Notes under the pieces: generated by a model
Told to the model about the DNA's origin: nothing
Seen by the model: the letters and a program-made list of their open reading frames with translations, nothing else
The model's database searches: none
Part shown: piece by piece, positions 1 to 7,557 of the stretch
Layout of the letters: each line of letters opens with the position of its first letter
Position numbering within the stretch: the first letter of the stretch is position 1
Program-made: the position numbers and the translations under genes
Source: Magnetococcales bacterium
Lineage (GTDB): Bacteria > Pseudomonadota > Magnetococcia > Magnetococcales > Magnetaquicoccaceae
Direction of reading: 5' to 3'
Length of the DNA stretch: 11,062 nucleotides
Assembly: GCA_015229095.1 (NCBI GenBank)
Contig: JADGCE010000008.1
Span: forward strand, 15,962 to 27,023

Positions 1-305
1 TTTTTGGCGATCATGTAGCCTCCCGCGATCCCCAATGCCAGCAACACCCAGGGGTTGAGGCTGCCCAGGCTGAAGCCCAACACCTTGCCGGACAACAGGC
101 CGGCCGGCACACTGCTGGCACCCGCCGAGGTGACAACCATCTGGCCTGCTCCGACTCCGGCGGCTTGACCAGTCGCCGCAACACCGGCACCGACGGCCTT
201 GGCTCCGCCCAACCCTTGGGCCATGGCCTCAAACTTGACCACACCCGGCCCCACGATGGTGGCTTTTTCACCCGCCATCAACATTTTTGCAATCTCTATG
301 GGCAT
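1..305 (-). CDS. Partial Mms6/MamD-like Gly/Leu-rich membrane protein (candidate magnetosome protein), 3' end missing
   Basis: The frame stays open from an ATG at 305 to the left edge: 101 codons seen, with the C-terminus outside the window. An SD-like GAGGAG lies 10 nt before the ATG. The first 65 or so residues are rich in Ala, Gly and Val with few charges. Then comes a short SGK, a leucine/glycine stretch (VLGFSLGSLNPW, about residues 78-89) and a hydrophobic helix (VLLALGIAGGYMIAK) that could span a membrane. Known of the family: Mms6 and MamD have an Ala/Gly-rich N-part, a TGK-(LG)n-AWGP motif, then a hydrophobic helix and, in Mms6, an acidic iron-binding tail. The order of parts here matches, but the LG repeat is degenerate. 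The gene starts 72 bp after asd on the same strand with no clear terminator between. It could instead be an unrelated small membrane protein; the missing tail would decide. Confidence 0.5.
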   Translation of the reverse strand, partial: MPIEIAKMLMAGEKATIVGPGVVKFEAMAQGLGGAKAVGAGVAATGQAAGVGAGQMVVTSAGASSVPAGLLSGKVLGFSLGSLNPWVLLALGIAGGYMIAK

Positions 306-377
306 GACAAAACATCTCCTCAATGCGTGTTGAATGGTGGGACAAGGGGGCCGGTTGGCCACGGTTGCCCCGGTCGT

Positions 378-1409
378 TTACAAATGGTCTCGAATCAATA
401 ACTCTGCAATTTGTACCGCATTCAAGGCGGCTCCCTTGCGCAGATTGTCCGCCACCACCCACAGATTGAGGCCATGCTCGACACTCTCATCTGCCCGAAT
501 CCGGGAGACATAGGTGGCATCCTTGCCGGCTGCTTCTCTGGGGGTCATGTAGAGCAGCTGAGCAGGGTCATCCACCACCTGGACACCCGGAGCGCGGGAG
601 AGGATCTCCCGCGCCTGGGCCGGTGTCAATGGGCGCTCAAACTCCAGGGTAACGGACTCCGAATGGCTGTTGAAGACAGGCACCCGCACCGCTGTCGCCG
701 TCACACGGATGGCGGGGTCGAGAATTTTTTTCGTCTCGTGTACCATCTTCATCTCTTCTTTGGTGTAACCGTTGTCAAGGAAAACGTCAATATGGGGGAT
801 CAGGTTGAAAGCGATCTCCTTGGCGAATTTTTTGGGAGGCACCCGCAACGTGGTGGCATAGATGGCCCTGGTCTGCTCGAACAGTTCATCCATGGCCTCT
901 TTCCCGGCCCCGGAAACCGCCTGGTAGGTGGAAACCACGACCCGCCGAATGCCAGCCGCTTCATGCAGAGGTTTCAAGGCCACCACCAACTGGATGGTTG
1001 AACAGTTGGGATTGGCAATGATGCCCCGATGGGTATACTGGGCGATGGCCTCAGGGTTGACCTCAGGAACCACCAATGGCACCTCCGGGTCCATACGGAA
1101 AAAGGAGGTGTTGTCGATCACCACACACCCGGCCGCAGCGGCCTTGGGCGCATAGACGCTGGAGACCTTGGCGCCGGGGGAAAAGAGTCCGATCTGGACG
1201 CCGGAAAAATCAAAGGTGGCCAGATCCCGCACCACTACCTCCCGACCGCAAAAGGGAAGAACGCTGCCTGCCGATCGCTCGGAGGCCAGCAAAAAAATCT
1301 CCTTGATGGGAAATTGACGCTCCTCCAGAATGCTCAGGATTTCCCGGCCCACATTCCCGGTGGCACCCACCACTGCGACATTGAATTGTTTGACTTCTGC
1401 TGAAGACAT
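378..1409 (-). CDS. asd: Aspartate-semialdehyde dehydrogenase
   Basis: Asd makes L-aspartate 4-semialdehyde from aspartyl phosphate with NADPH in the cytoplasm, the branch point to lysine/diaminopimelate, threonine and methionine. The 343-residue product has the N-terminal nucleotide-binding GATGNVG (15-21), the catalytic cysteine in NPNCST (C136), SGAGK (166-170) and the acid-base histidine in NSHSE (H249). Length and motifs fit the short Asd branch. I chose the ATG at 1409 because GAAGGA sits 6 nt upstream; an ATG at 1415 touches that site, and the longer frame upstream runs through leuB. The SD overlaps the leuB TGA stop and the gap is 10 bp, so asd is probably translated from the leuCDB message with some coupling. 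Nothing looks broken. Confidence 0.97.
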   Translation of the reverse strand: MSSAEVKQFNVAVVGATGNVGREILSILEERQFPIKEIFLLASERSAGSVLPFCGREVVVRDLATFDFSGVQIGLFSPGAKVSSVYAPKAAAAGCVVIDNTSFFRMDPEVPLVVPEVNPEAIAQYTHRGIIANPNCSTIQLVVALKPLHEAAGIRRVVVSTYQAVSGAGKEAMDELFEQTRAIYATTLRVPPKKFAKEIAFNLIPHIDVFLDNGYTKEEMKMVHETKKILDPAIRVTATAVRVPVFNSHSESVTLEFERPLTPAQAREILSRAPGVQVVDDPAQLLYMTPREAAGKDATYVSRIRADESVEHGLNLWVVADNLRKGAALNAVQIAELLIRDHL

Positions 1410-1419
1410 GGCCATTCCT

Positions 1420-2511
1420 TCAAGATAAAGAGTCTGACAGCGCGGCCAATACGGCATCACCCATGGCCACAGTTCCCACCGTTTGACTGCCTGGTTGGGC
1501 GATGTCCGGGGTTCGCAAACCCTGTTCCAGGACATGATCCACCGCCGCCTCCAACCGTTCTCCCAGATGGGGCAAGCCCAGGGAGTGACGGAACATCATC
1601 GCCACCGACAGCAACGTCGCCAGCGGGTTGGCGACGCCCTGACCGGCGATATCCGGCGCCGACCCATGGATCGGCTCATAGAGGGCATAACGCTCTCCCA
1701 GCGAGGCCGAGGGCAACATGCCGATGGAACCGGTCAACATGCTGGCCTCGTCGGAAAGAATATCGCCGAACATGTTGGTGGTCACGATCACGTCAAACTG
1801 GCGCGGATTGCGGATCAACTGCATGGCGGCATTGTCCACATACATGTGGCTCAAGGCCACCTCGGGAAACTCCCTGCCCACCTTGATGACCACCTCGCGC
1901 CACAATTCGGTGGATTCCAGGACGTTGGCCTTGTCCACCGAACAGAGTTTTTTCCGGCGACCTGCGGCGATTTTGAAGGCGGCCCGGGCGATACGCTCGA
2001 TTTCGTGGGTGGTATAGACCAGGGTGTTCACCCCCCGCTTTTCGCCGTTGGCCAAGGTTTCCACACCCCTGGGCTGGCCAAAATAGATGCCGGAAGAGAG
2101 CTCACGCACCACCATGATATCGGTCCCCTCCACCACCTCCCGTTTCAGCGTGGAAGCCTCCACCAACTGGGAAAAGAGGCGGGCGGGACGCAAATTACAG
2201 TAAAGGTCCAGCGCCTTGCGAATACCCAGCAGCCCCTTTTCCGGTCGCACCGCGATGGGCAGGGGCTCCCATTTGGGTCCACCCACGGCTCCCAGCAGCA
2301 CGGCATCGGCCTGTTTGGCCTGGGTCAAGGTCTCTTCCGGCAGGGGGTTGCCGGTCTGGTCGTAGGCAGCGCCACCGATCAGAGCCTCCGGCATGGTAAG
2401 GGAGGCGTAGCCCTGATCGACCAGCCATGTCAATATCTTGCGCGCTTCCGCGACAATTTCCGGGCCGATACCATCGCCTGGCAACAATAAAACGCTCTTT
2501 TTGGGTGGCAT
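1420..2511 (-). CDS. leuB: 3-isopropylmalate dehydrogenase
   Basis: LeuB oxidises and decarboxylates (2R,3S)-3-isopropylmalate to 2-oxoisocaproate with NAD+, the third step of leucine synthesis. The 363-residue protein has the family's N-terminal LLPGDGIGPEI (8-19), substrate arginines in LGIRKALDLYCNLRP (R98, R108) and VVRE (R136), the catalytic tyrosine in GIYFGQPRG (Y143) and lysine in VDKANVLES (K194). The metal-binding aspartates are D226 (YVDN), D250 and D254 (FGDILSDE). NAD-loop residues follow in EPIHGSAPDIAG (279-290). The ATG at 2511 has AGGGAG 7 nt upstream. A TTG at 2517 overlapping the leuD stop would lie only 1 nt from that site and is less likely. The gap to leuD is 2 bp, implying translational coupling. 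Confidence 0.98.
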   Translation of the reverse strand: MPPKKSVLLLPGDGIGPEIVAEARKILTWLVDQGYASLTMPEALIGGAAYDQTGNPLPEETLTQAKQADAVLLGAVGGPKWEPLPIAVRPEKGLLGIRKALDLYCNLRPARLFSQLVEASTLKREVVEGTDIMVVRELSSGIYFGQPRGVETLANGEKRGVNTLVYTTHEIERIARAAFKIAAGRRKKLCSVDKANVLESTELWREVVIKVGREFPEVALSHMYVDNAAMQLIRNPRQFDVIVTTNMFGDILSDEASMLTGSIGMLPSASLGERYALYEPIHGSAPDIAGQGVANPLATLLSVAMMFRHSLGLPHLGERLEAAVDHVLEQGLRTPDIAQPGSQTVGTVAMGDAVLAALSDSLS

Positions 2512-2513
2512 GC

Positions 2514-3164
2514 TCAAACTCCCTGCGGTAAAAACGCCCAGGGAGCCGCCTGGCGTCTTTGTTGTTCATAGTGCTCAATGTCCGACACATGCTGCAAAGT
2601 CAGGCCAATATCGTCCAGGCCGTGCAGGAGGCAATGCCGGCGGAAGGGATCCAGGGTAAAGGAGATCCTCTCCCCTGCGGCGGTGGTCACGCTCTGTGCT
2701 TCCAGATCCACGCTCAGGGTATAGCCATCCGTGGCCTGACATGCCTGGAACAACCGTTCCACCTCGGTTGCCGTCAGAACCAGAGGCAGGATGCCGTTTT
2801 TGAAACAGTTGTTGTAAAAAATGTCGGCAAAACTGGGGGCGATGATCACCCGGATGCCATAATCCAGCAATGCCCAGGGGGCATGCTCCCGACTGGAGCC
2901 ACAGCCAAAATTGTCCCGCGCCAACAGGATGGCAGCCCCCTGATAGCGGGGCTGGTTGAGCACAAAGGCGTTGTTCAAGGGACGCCCTGCGCAGGATTGT
3001 CCCGGCTCGCCCCGGTCCAGATAACGCCATTCGTCGAACAGGTTGGGACCAAAGCCGCTACGCTGAATGGATTTCAAAAACTGCTTCGGGATGATGGCAT
3101 CCGTATCCACATTGGCCCGGTCCAGGGGAAGCACCAGAGCGGTCAACTGTTTGAAAGGCTGCAT
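2514..3164 (-). CDS. leuD: 3-isopropylmalate dehydratase small subunit
   Basis: LeuD is the swivelling small subunit of isopropylmalate isomerase. With LeuC it converts 2-isopropylmalate to 3-isopropylmalate. The 216-residue protein shows NVDTDAIIPKQFLK (18-31), the signature NFGCGSSREHAPWAL (85-99) and IIAPSFADIFYNNCFKNG (107-124), all typical of LeuD, and its length is close to the usual 200-215. The ATG at 3164 is chosen because GAGGAG lies 9 nt upstream; a TTG at 3188 would overlap the end of leuC and has no site. The gene lies 20 bp after leuC and 2 bp before leuB, as expected for two subunits made from one message. Confidence 0.98.
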   Translation of the reverse strand: MQPFKQLTALVLPLDRANVDTDAIIPKQFLKSIQRSGFGPNLFDEWRYLDRGEPGQSCAGRPLNNAFVLNQPRYQGAAILLARDNFGCGSSREHAPWALLDYGIRVIIAPSFADIFYNNCFKNGILPLVLTATEVERLFQACQATDGYTLSVDLEAQSVTTAAGERISFTLDPFRRHCLLHGLDDIGLTLQHVSDIEHYEQQRRQAAPWAFLPQGV

Positions 3165-3184
3165 GAGAGTAGACTCCTCGAATT

Positions 3185-4603
3185 TCAAGATGCGGCCACG
3201 GCATGGGCGCGAATATCCACAAACCGTCCGGCCACAGCCGCCGCAGCGGCCATGGCCGGACTGACCAGATGGGTGCGTCCCCCCGGACCTTGACGGCCCT
3301 CAAAATTGCGGTTGGATGTGGAGGCACAGCGCTCTCCCGGGGAAAGGGTGTCGGCATTCATGGCCAGACACATGGAACAGCCGGGGGCACGCCACTCAAA
3401 CCCCGCCTCCTTGAAAAGACGATCCAGCCCTTCCGCCTCCGCCTGCTGTTTGACCAGGCCTGTGCCGGGCACCACCAGGGCCTGTTTGATGCGCGGTGCC
3501 ACCTTTTTGCCTGCCACCTGGGCAGCGGCCAGGCGCAAATCCTCGATGCGGCCATTGGTGCAGGAGCCGATAAACACCACATCCAGCGGGATATCCTGCA
3601 CGGCGGTCCCCGGTTGCAAATCCATGTAAGCCAGGGCCTTTTCCATGGAATCCCGCCGCACCGGGTTGGCCTCGCGGGCCGGATCCGGAATGGCGTCATC
3701 GATGGCGATGGTCATCTCCGGAGAGGTTCCCCAGGAGACCTGAGGGGCAATCCGGTCGGCGGCAAAGCTCCGGCTGGCATCATAATGGGCGCCGGGATCG
3801 GCTTGCAGTGCCTGCCAGGCGGTCACGGCCTGCTGCCATTGTTCCCCCCGGGGAGCCATGGGGCGACCGTGCAAATAGGCGATGGTCTTTTCATCGACGG
3901 CCACCAGCCCGGCCCGGGCACCGGCCTCAATGGCCATGTTGCACAGTGTCATGCGCCCTTCCATGGAGAGGGCGCGAATCGCCGAACCGGTAAACTCCAG
4001 GACGTGGCCGGTTCCCCCGGCGGTCCCTATCTGGCTGATGATGTACAGAATCAGATCTTTGGCGGTCACCCCGGCGGCCAGCTCTCCCGTCACCTGGATC
4101 TGCAAGGTTTTGGGCTTTTTTTGCGGCAACGTCTGTGTGGCCAGGACATGTTCCACCTCGGAGGTGCCGATGCCGAAGGCCAGGGCCGCCAGGGCCCCAT
4201 GGGTGGCGGTATGCGAATCTCCACACACCACGGTCAAGCCCGGCAGGATCAGCCCCTGTTCCGGCGCCATCACATGCACCACCCCCTGGCGGATATCTCC
4301 CATGCCAAACTGGCGGATATGGAAGGCGCGGCAGTTGTTGTCCAGGGTTTCCACCTGCAGGCGGGCGATGGGATCGGTAATGCCCTGCTCCAGATGTTGG
4401 GTGGGCACGTTGTGATCGGGAACGGCAAAGGTGGCCTCCGGGCGATAGACGGCACGGCCCGCCAGACGCAGCCCCTCAAAGGCCTGGGGGCTGGTCACTT
4501 CATGGACCAAATGCCGGTCAATATAGAGCAAACTGGTGCCATCGGCATCGGTGCGGATGACGTGGGCATCCCATATCTTGTCAAACAAGGTTTGTGGCTT
4601 CAT
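3185..4603 (-). CDS. leuC: 3-isopropylmalate dehydratase large subunit
   Basis: LeuC is the aconitase-family catalytic subunit of isopropylmalate isomerase and carries a [4Fe-4S] cluster. The 472-residue protein begins MKPQTLFDKIWDAHVI, typical of bacterial LeuC. It contains VCGDSHTATHGA (126-137) and the three cluster cysteines in GSCTNGR (C348) and APGCSMC (C409, C412). The C-terminus has the NRNFEGRQG signature (431-439), and length matches the roughly 466-residue E. coli enzyme. The ATG at 4603 is preceded by AAGGAG with a 6-nt spacer; the 26 codons of open frame upstream lie in the promoter and leader and are not credible. It is the first gene of leuC-leuD-leuB-asd, with a promoter at 4669-4697. 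leuA is not in the window, so the first step of leucine synthesis is encoded elsewhere. Confidence 0.98.
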   Translation of the reverse strand: MKPQTLFDKIWDAHVIRTDADGTSLLYIDRHLVHEVTSPQAFEGLRLAGRAVYRPEATFAVPDHNVPTQHLEQGITDPIARLQVETLDNNCRAFHIRQFGMGDIRQGVVHVMAPEQGLILPGLTVVCGDSHTATHGALAALAFGIGTSEVEHVLATQTLPQKKPKTLQIQVTGELAAGVTAKDLILYIISQIGTAGGTGHVLEFTGSAIRALSMEGRMTLCNMAIEAGARAGLVAVDEKTIAYLHGRPMAPRGEQWQQAVTAWQALQADPGAHYDASRSFAADRIAPQVSWGTSPEMTIAIDDAIPDPAREANPVRRDSMEKALAYMDLQPGTAVQDIPLDVVFIGSCTNGRIEDLRLAAAQVAGKKVAPRIKQALVVPGTGLVKQQAEAEGLDRLFKEAGFEWRAPGCSMCLAMNADTLSPGERCASTSNRNFEGRQGPGGRTHLVSPAMAAAAAVAGRFVDIRAHAVAAS

Positions 4604-4623
4604 AGGGAGCTCCTTCGTAACAT
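4600..4623 (-). other. Seven-codon leader ORF overlapping the leuC start (candidate)
   Basis: An ATG at 4623 opens a frame of seven codons (M-L-R-R-S-S-L) that ends in TGA. Its last bases form ATGA with the leuC ATG. Both leucine codons are TTA and CTA, types little used in the GC-rich genes around it. The leuC SD lies inside this mini-ORF, so ribosomes on it could affect leuC initiation. No good SD precedes its ATG, and no run of leucine codons or clear antiterminator pair is present, so this may be chance. Confidence 0.25.
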
Positions 4624-4668
4624 GTGCCAGACGACGCCAAAGGCGCGCCCACTTCCCACCCCGGCGGC

Positions 4669-4697
4669 ATTGTAATCCCACACAATGTTCCAGACAA
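4669..4697 (-). promoter_or_regulatory. Sigma-70-like promoter for leuC-leuD-leuB-asd
   Basis: On the minus strand there is a -35 box TTGTCT (4697-4692) and a -10 box TACAAT (4674-4669) with exactly 17 bp between them. Both are close to the TTGACA/TATAAT consensus. Transcription would start near 4662, giving a leader of about 60 nt before the leuC ATG at 4603. It lies in the only sizeable gap upstream of leuC, so the biosynthetic operon can be expressed apart from the nucleotidase gene. Confidence 0.6.
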
Positions 4698-4731
4698 GTC
4701 TTTTACGCCATGGCGGCCTGCGGATCGTGAT

Positions 4732-6273
4732 CTACGGCTCAACCGCGACAATGCGCCCCTCGACCTGCGGAGAAACGGTGCCCTGTTGGTTGAGAAAATC
4801 CATGACAACCGTGGAGAGGGGACGACCTGCCTCCGCCGTGAGCAACCGCTTGGCCGTCACCAGCATGCGGTAGCCATCCCCCCCCCTGGCCAGATAGTCG
4901 TTGGTGCCCAGGCGATAGATCCGCGTACCCAGGCGCTGCAGGGCTTGATTGCCCACGGAGAGCTTCAGTATCCGGTTGCCGACCGGGCGGCGGGGGTCAT
5001 AGGTGAAAGAGAGGCCGGCGACCTGGGGAAAACGTCCCTGCCCTTGCCCCGGCATGGCGACACCATGTTCCAGGGCTTCCCAGAGGGTCTGTTCAGAGAG
5101 TTCCAACAGAATGACCGTATTGCCGAAGGGGGATTCCCGGGCAATATCGCCATAGGTCAACGGGCTGCCCGCCGGGTAGAGACGGTTGCCCCGCAAACTG
5201 CCCCCGTTGAGGAGCGCGGCATCCGCACGGGTCTCCTTCTGGATGGCATCGGCGAACAGATTGCCCATGGAGCTCTCCTTTTCCCGCACGGTGCTCTCCC
5301 GACTGTCCAGTTCCGTGGCGGTTTTTCCGACAACCCGGCTTAAATGACCCTGCAGACGCTCATCCACCGCCTCCACCCGTTTTTGCAGGGTGGGGTGGGG
5401 CGGGGTGCGGAAGGTGGAAAGCTGATGGAGGTTGGCAACGATGCGGCGTTTGCCCTTTTCCCCCGGTTCCGGCAGGAGAACGGTCAGATCCGCCACAGCC
5501 AGGGAGTTGCCATCTGCGGCGGATTTCAAGATCAACGTTTTTGCCACCTCCCGCACAACCCTGTCGTGATCATGGCCACCCAGGATGACATCCAAATCCT
5601 GCACCCCCCTGGCCAACGCCTCATCTTCCGCCAGGGATTGGTGGGTCAGGGCGATGATCACTTCGGCCCCCTGTTGTTTCAGTTGGGGAATCCACTCTTT
5701 GGCCGTGGCGATGGGGTCGGAGAGGGTGACCTGCCCCTCCAGACTGGCCAGTGTCGCCGTAGACTGGGTCAACAGGCCGATAAACCCCACCTTGACCCCG
5801 TTGATTTCCCGCATGGCGGTCAGATGGGTGCCTGGAAAAGGCTGGCCGTCTGCCTGCCGGAGATTGGAGGCCAGCCAGGGAAAACGGGATTCCTGGATGC
5901 GGGTGGTCAGCACCTGGGTGCCAAAATCAAACTCATGATTGCCCAATACGGCCAGATCGATCTCCAGGGTATTGCACAGAGCGAGCATCTCTTGGCCCTG
6001 GGTCAGGTGGGAGAGCAGGGAGGGGGAGAGCATATCCCCCCCAAAGGTGAGCAGGGCATGGGGAGACCGACGCCGTTCCTGCTCGATCAAGGTCATCAAC
6101 GGGGCGACCCCGCCGATCTCCCGGATGGGAGCGATCTCATAAATATCGTTAAAGTGCAACAAAGTGATTTGAGCGAGCCGCTCTGCCCTGGCTGCCGTAC
6201 CACCGAACAGCAGGCAGGCCAGGAACAGGAGGGCAAAAGCGGGTCGAACCCGGAAGCGGAGAGAGGGGAGCAT
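4732..6273 (-). CDS. Exported UshA-type 5'-nucleotidase / metallophosphatase
   Basis: This family hydrolyses phosphate esters of nucleotides (5'-nucleotidase, sometimes 2',3'-cyclic phosphodiesterase or UDP-sugar hydrolase) in the periplasm. The 513-residue product starts with a signal peptide: basic RFRVR, a hydrophobic core, and a likely ARA cleavage site near residue 30. The calcineurin-like domain follows with its metal ligands in order: LHFNDIYE (H40, D43), GGD (D80), GNHEFDFG (N112, H113), LTHQ (H211) and GGHDHD (H234, H236). The C-terminal nucleotidase domain shows NGGSLRG (357-362) and the substrate-stacking region LARGGDGYRML (461-471). The ATG at 6273 has AGGA 9 nt upstream; the open frame continues further upstream but only through the neighbouring gene. 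It lies 43 bp after the membrane-protein gene and probably shares its transcript. The exact substrate cannot be read from sequence. Confidence 0.9.
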   Translation of the reverse strand: MLPSLRFRVRPAFALLFLACLLFGGTAARAERLAQITLLHFNDIYEIAPIREIGGVAPLMTLIEQERRRSPHALLTFGGDMLSPSLLSHLTQGQEMLALCNTLEIDLAVLGNHEFDFGTQVLTTRIQESRFPWLASNLRQADGQPFPGTHLTAMREINGVKVGFIGLLTQSTATLASLEGQVTLSDPIATAKEWIPQLKQQGAEVIIALTHQSLAEDEALARGVQDLDVILGGHDHDRVVREVAKTLILKSAADGNSLAVADLTVLLPEPGEKGKRRIVANLHQLSTFRTPPHPTLQKRVEAVDERLQGHLSRVVGKTATELDSRESTVREKESSMGNLFADAIQKETRADAALLNGGSLRGNRLYPAGSPLTYGDIARESPFGNTVILLELSEQTLWEALEHGVAMPGQGQGRFPQVAGLSFTYDPRRPVGNRILKLSVGNQALQRLGTRIYRLGTNDYLARGGDGYRMLVTAKRLLTAEAGRPLSTVVMDFLNQQGTVSPQVEGRIVAVEP

Positions 6274-6316
6274 GGGAAAATTTCCTGCAAGAGTACAATG
6301 GCCCGTGGCAACGGGG

Positions 6317-7324
6317 TCAGGCACTGCGCCGATCAAACCAGCCGATTGCGGCACGGAAGAGCCGGAACAGCTGATCGGCCACCACCCCTGCGACAAAGGC
6401 GAGCAGGGAGGCCCCGTAGAGATCCAGTGAGAGCCGGATGCCGCCCCCTTGACCCGGCATGAACAGCCCCTGGCCACCCTTGACGGTCAGATAGACAAGA
6501 AACCCCATCACCAGCCCGGAGATGAGATGGCGCAACAAAACGGGTGCGGCGGGCCCTTTTCTGAAATAGCAGGAGAGGGAACCAATCATGCTTGAAAAAA
6601 TCAGAGAGAGGGCCATCAGGGCGTTGGAGCTGTAGTTGCAGATAAAGCCAAAAAAGAGATCGTTGAAATGGTCGATGGAGAGGGAAATATCCCGCAGAGA
6701 GGCCAGGAAGGGAAATTTTTCCTGGAGCTTGCTCTTGTTGACCGCAGACTCCCCCTGCAGAATGGAGGAGAGGGTGGAACGCCCCTGGGGTTCCTTGGCT
6801 TTCAGGATCACCAAATCCCGGAAAGAGAAGGTATCATTTTCCAGTGGAATCGCTCCGTTGGCGATGATGGAGCGGGCAGCCTCCCGGAACTTTTCCAGGG
6901 TATGCAACTCGGCGAGGGCCGCCGATTTGGTTTTTTGCAGCGTCTCCGGTTTGGACGGACTCTTGTCCAGTTCGGCCAGGGAGGCGCGTTGTTGGAGGAT
7001 CTCCTGTTCGATCTGGGCGAGAAAGGTCACCCGGCCCAAAACCTCAAAGGTGGAGATGACGGTCGCCGGAACCAAGATCAACAGCATGATCAATACCATC
7101 CAATAGACAAACAGATCCGCAGCCTTGGAGGTTCCCCGTTCCCCCTCGGTGGCCACCTCTTCCGACGGCTGGCTGGAGTCTGCGGCAGACTCCTGCGGTT
7201 GACTCTCCTCCCTGTCCAGGTTGTCCCAATCGGGCTCTTCGCCACGGGGGTCCGCAGGGAGGGTGTCAGGGGAAAACTCCTGGTTTTTTTTATCCTTTTT
7301 CCAGCGTTGCAGCCAATCACGCAT
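6317..7324 (-). CDS. Uncharacterised four-helix membrane protein with acidic N-terminal tail and coiled coil
   Basis: I do not recognise a family. The 335-residue product has a basic start (RWKKDKK), a hydrophilic acidic tail rich in Glu, Gln, Ser and Pro (about 15-65), and a first hydrophobic helix at 70-92. A charged, partly heptad-like stretch rich in Glu, Gln, Leu and Lys follows (102-150), then a soluble region to about 225. Three more helices lie near 232-254, 265-282 and 303-320. Basic residues between helices 2 and 3 (FRKG) and at the C-terminus (RLFR, DRRSA) fit both termini in the cytoplasm and the 93-230 region in the periplasm. The ATG at 7324 has AGGAG 9 nt upstream; a GTG at 7372 is less likely. 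It is the first gene of the leftward series, 43 bp before the nucleotidase gene. Confidence 0.8.
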   Translation of the reverse strand: MRDWLQRWKKDKKNQEFSPDTLPADPRGEEPDWDNLDREESQPQESAADSSQPSEEVATEGERGTSKAADLFVYWMVLIMLLILVPATVISTFEVLGRVTFLAQIEQEILQQRASLAELDKSPSKPETLQKTKSAALAELHTLEKFREAARSIIANGAIPLENDTFSFRDLVILKAKEPQGRSTLSSILQGESAVNKSKLQEKFPFLASLRDISLSIDHFNDLFFGFICNYSSNALMALSLIFSSMIGSLSCYFRKGPAAPVLLRHLISGLVMGFLVYLTVKGGQGLFMPGQGGGIRLSLDLYGASLLAFVAGVVADQLFRLFRAAIGWFDRRSA

Positions 7325-7418
7325 CTGTTCGCTCTCCTGGATCAGCGGTTCCAATGACAGGGGCCACCGCACAAAAAACGGACCGTACCGGCAACAGGTG
7401 TGGTCTGTACCGGGGGTG

Positions 7419-7448
7419 ATAGTGCCAGACAGGGAAAAGGGAAGTCAA
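7419..7448 (-). promoter_or_regulatory. Possible promoter for the membrane-protein/nucleotidase pair
   Basis: On the minus strand, TTGACT (7448-7443, five of six to the -35 consensus) is followed after 18 bp by CACTAT (7424-7419), which keeps the important second A and last T of a -10 box but matches only three of six. The leader to the ATG at 7324 would be about 90 nt. The -10 is poor, so the call is tentative. Confidence 0.3.
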
Positions 7449-7474
7449 TTTATAAATGGGCGGCAGCGACTTTT

Positions 7475-7484
7475 GCGTGCACGC
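7475..7484. promoter_or_regulatory. 10-bp perfect palindrome GCGTGCACGC
   Basis: GCGTGCACGC reads the same on both strands and sits between the possible leftward promoter and the AT-rich patch ahead of the Sel1 gene. The position suits an operator for a dimeric regulator. There is no second copy nearby and no regulator gene in the window, and short GC-rich palindromes arise easily by chance. Confidence 0.2.
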
Positions 7485-7557
7485 GCCATAAAAAATTTTC
7501 AAAAAGTTTGTTTTGTGATAGCCTGAAGCTGGTTCACAGAATCTGGAGGAGACAACC

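Larger units (their letters stand above)
7325..7557. promoter_or_regulatory. Divergent intergenic region
   Basis: These 233 bp separate the leftward membrane-protein gene from the rightward Sel1 gene and must drive both. I see a possible leftward promoter (listed separately), a 10-bp palindrome, and an AT-rich patch (about 7486-7518). No coding frame looks real here. For the Sel1 gene I find only weak boxes, such as TTTTCA then TAGCCT 17 bp later, just after the AT-rich patch. Confidence 0.5.

Noticed and set aside
306..377. Rho-independent terminator after asd
   Set aside because: GGGGC/GCCCC and GGCC/GGCC pairs exist, but they compete and no T-run follows.
3203..4675. A 490-codon open frame on the plus strand opposite leuC
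   Set aside because: leuC is unmistakable on the minus strand. GC-rich codon use leaves few stops in the antisense frame, and the product has only His/Gly-rich low-complexity sequence without motifs.
4706..4715. Palindrome CGCCATGGCG just after the nucleotidase stop
   Set aside because: It has no loop and no T-run, so it is neither a convincing terminator nor a supported operator.
5344..6462. A 372-codon plus-strand frame opposite the nucleotidase gene
   Set aside because: It is antisense to a gene with all its metal-binding motifs; its own product has no recognisable domain and no SD.
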